Positions 14,911-15,029 of a DNA stretch of 15,029 nucleotides are shown here, in pieces. This DNA is from Desulfobacteraceae bacterium (GTDB lineage Bacteria; Desulfobacterota; Desulfobacteria; Desulfobacterales; Desulfobacteraceae): assembly GCA_003354055.1 (NCBI GenBank), contig PIVQ01000108.1, positions 1 to 15,029 of the forward strand. Direction: 5' to 3'. A program made the position numbers and the translations under genes. Within the stretch, counting starts at the first letter, position 1. Each line of letters opens with the position of its first letter. The notes under the pieces were generated by a model. That model did no database searches, was not told where the DNA came from, and saw nothing but the letters and a program-made list of their open reading frames with translations.

Positions 14911-15029
14911 CTTAGGAATCGTTACAAAATAACTTGATCTAAATACCCTGAAGGGCAGAAACTTGTTTCCAAAACCCCTTAAAAACTGCTTAAAGCGGCG
15001 GGTATTTTGAAAACAAAAGATCAAGTAAT
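14911..15029 (+). repeat. Palindromic intergenic repeat, copy 3 (runs off the window)
   Basis: This starts CTTAGGAATCGTTAC and matches copy 1 (reverse-complemented) base for base over its first ~70 nt. It then carries extra bases in the central loop (CTGCTTAAAGCGGC in place of a shorter GACT-type stretch) before GGGTATTTTGAAAAC resumes. It is cut by the window end inside the right arm (GATCAAGTAAT). Confidence 0.88.

Noticed and set aside
1..15029. CRISPR array, tRNA or rRNA genes
   Set aside because: No regularly spaced direct repeats were seen, and no cloverleaf or rRNA-like conserved blocks were recognised. The three dispersed repeats are kilobases apart and in mixed orientation.
14911..15029. 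A transposon or defence island bounded by repeat copies 2 and 3
   Set aside because: The segment between them holds housekeeping methyl-cycle genes, each with its own terminator, and no integrase or defence gene. Direct orientation of two dispersed repeats is not enough.

Overview
The window looks like chromosomal DNA of a mesophilic, medium-GC Gram-negative bacterium, most likely a sulfate-reducing type (Desulfobacterota/Desulfobacterales). This rests on the general look of the IS91-type and integrase-type transposases and of the AhcY/MetK proteins; no rRNA is present to confirm it. The window begins inside one copy and ends inside another copy of the same ~120-nt palindromic repeat. It may therefore be a whole contig whose assembly stopped at a multicopy repeat.

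Left part (1-9001): a graveyard of nested mobile DNA bracketed by two inverted copies of the repeat (1-120 and 8901-9001). In order it holds: an IS91-type transposase pseudogene (one frameshift, one amber stop); a group II intron on the minus strand (1837-5127) whose maturase gene is cut by an intact ISAzo13-family element with a 3-bp TTA target duplication; a broken RHS/YD-repeat fragment; a zinc-ribbon transposition accessory gene followed by a truncated integrase-type transposase; and a membrane-anchored transglutaminase-like gene lying between IS3-family fragments. Removing the ISAzo13 element on paper restores an uninterrupted maturase. Removing the intron as well restores a 44-bp near-perfect palindrome, so the order of insertion can be read: palindrome, then intron, then IS.

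Right part (9002-13216): an intact, well-organised methyl-cycle module. The S-adenosylmethionine synthetase (metK) and S-adenosylhomocysteine hydrolase (ahcY) genes lie in tandem on the minus strand, each followed by its own hairpin terminator. A PfkB-family probable adenosine kinase diverges from metK. MetK makes SAM, methyltransferases turn it into SAH, AhcY splits SAH into homocysteine and adenosine, and the kinase would remove the adenosine. metK and ahcY share an AT-rich upstream motif that may be a common operator.

Far right (13217-15029): a NarL/LuxR-type response regulator whose receiver lacks the usual acidic pair, a 320-bp gene-free stretch with two substantial inverted repeats, a small secreted protein of unknown function with a strong terminator, and the third repeat copy running off the end. 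No tRNA, rRNA or CRISPR array was seen. The most unusual items are the three-copy structured repeat, the intron splitting a palindrome, the IS-framed transglutaminase gene and the atypical response regulator.
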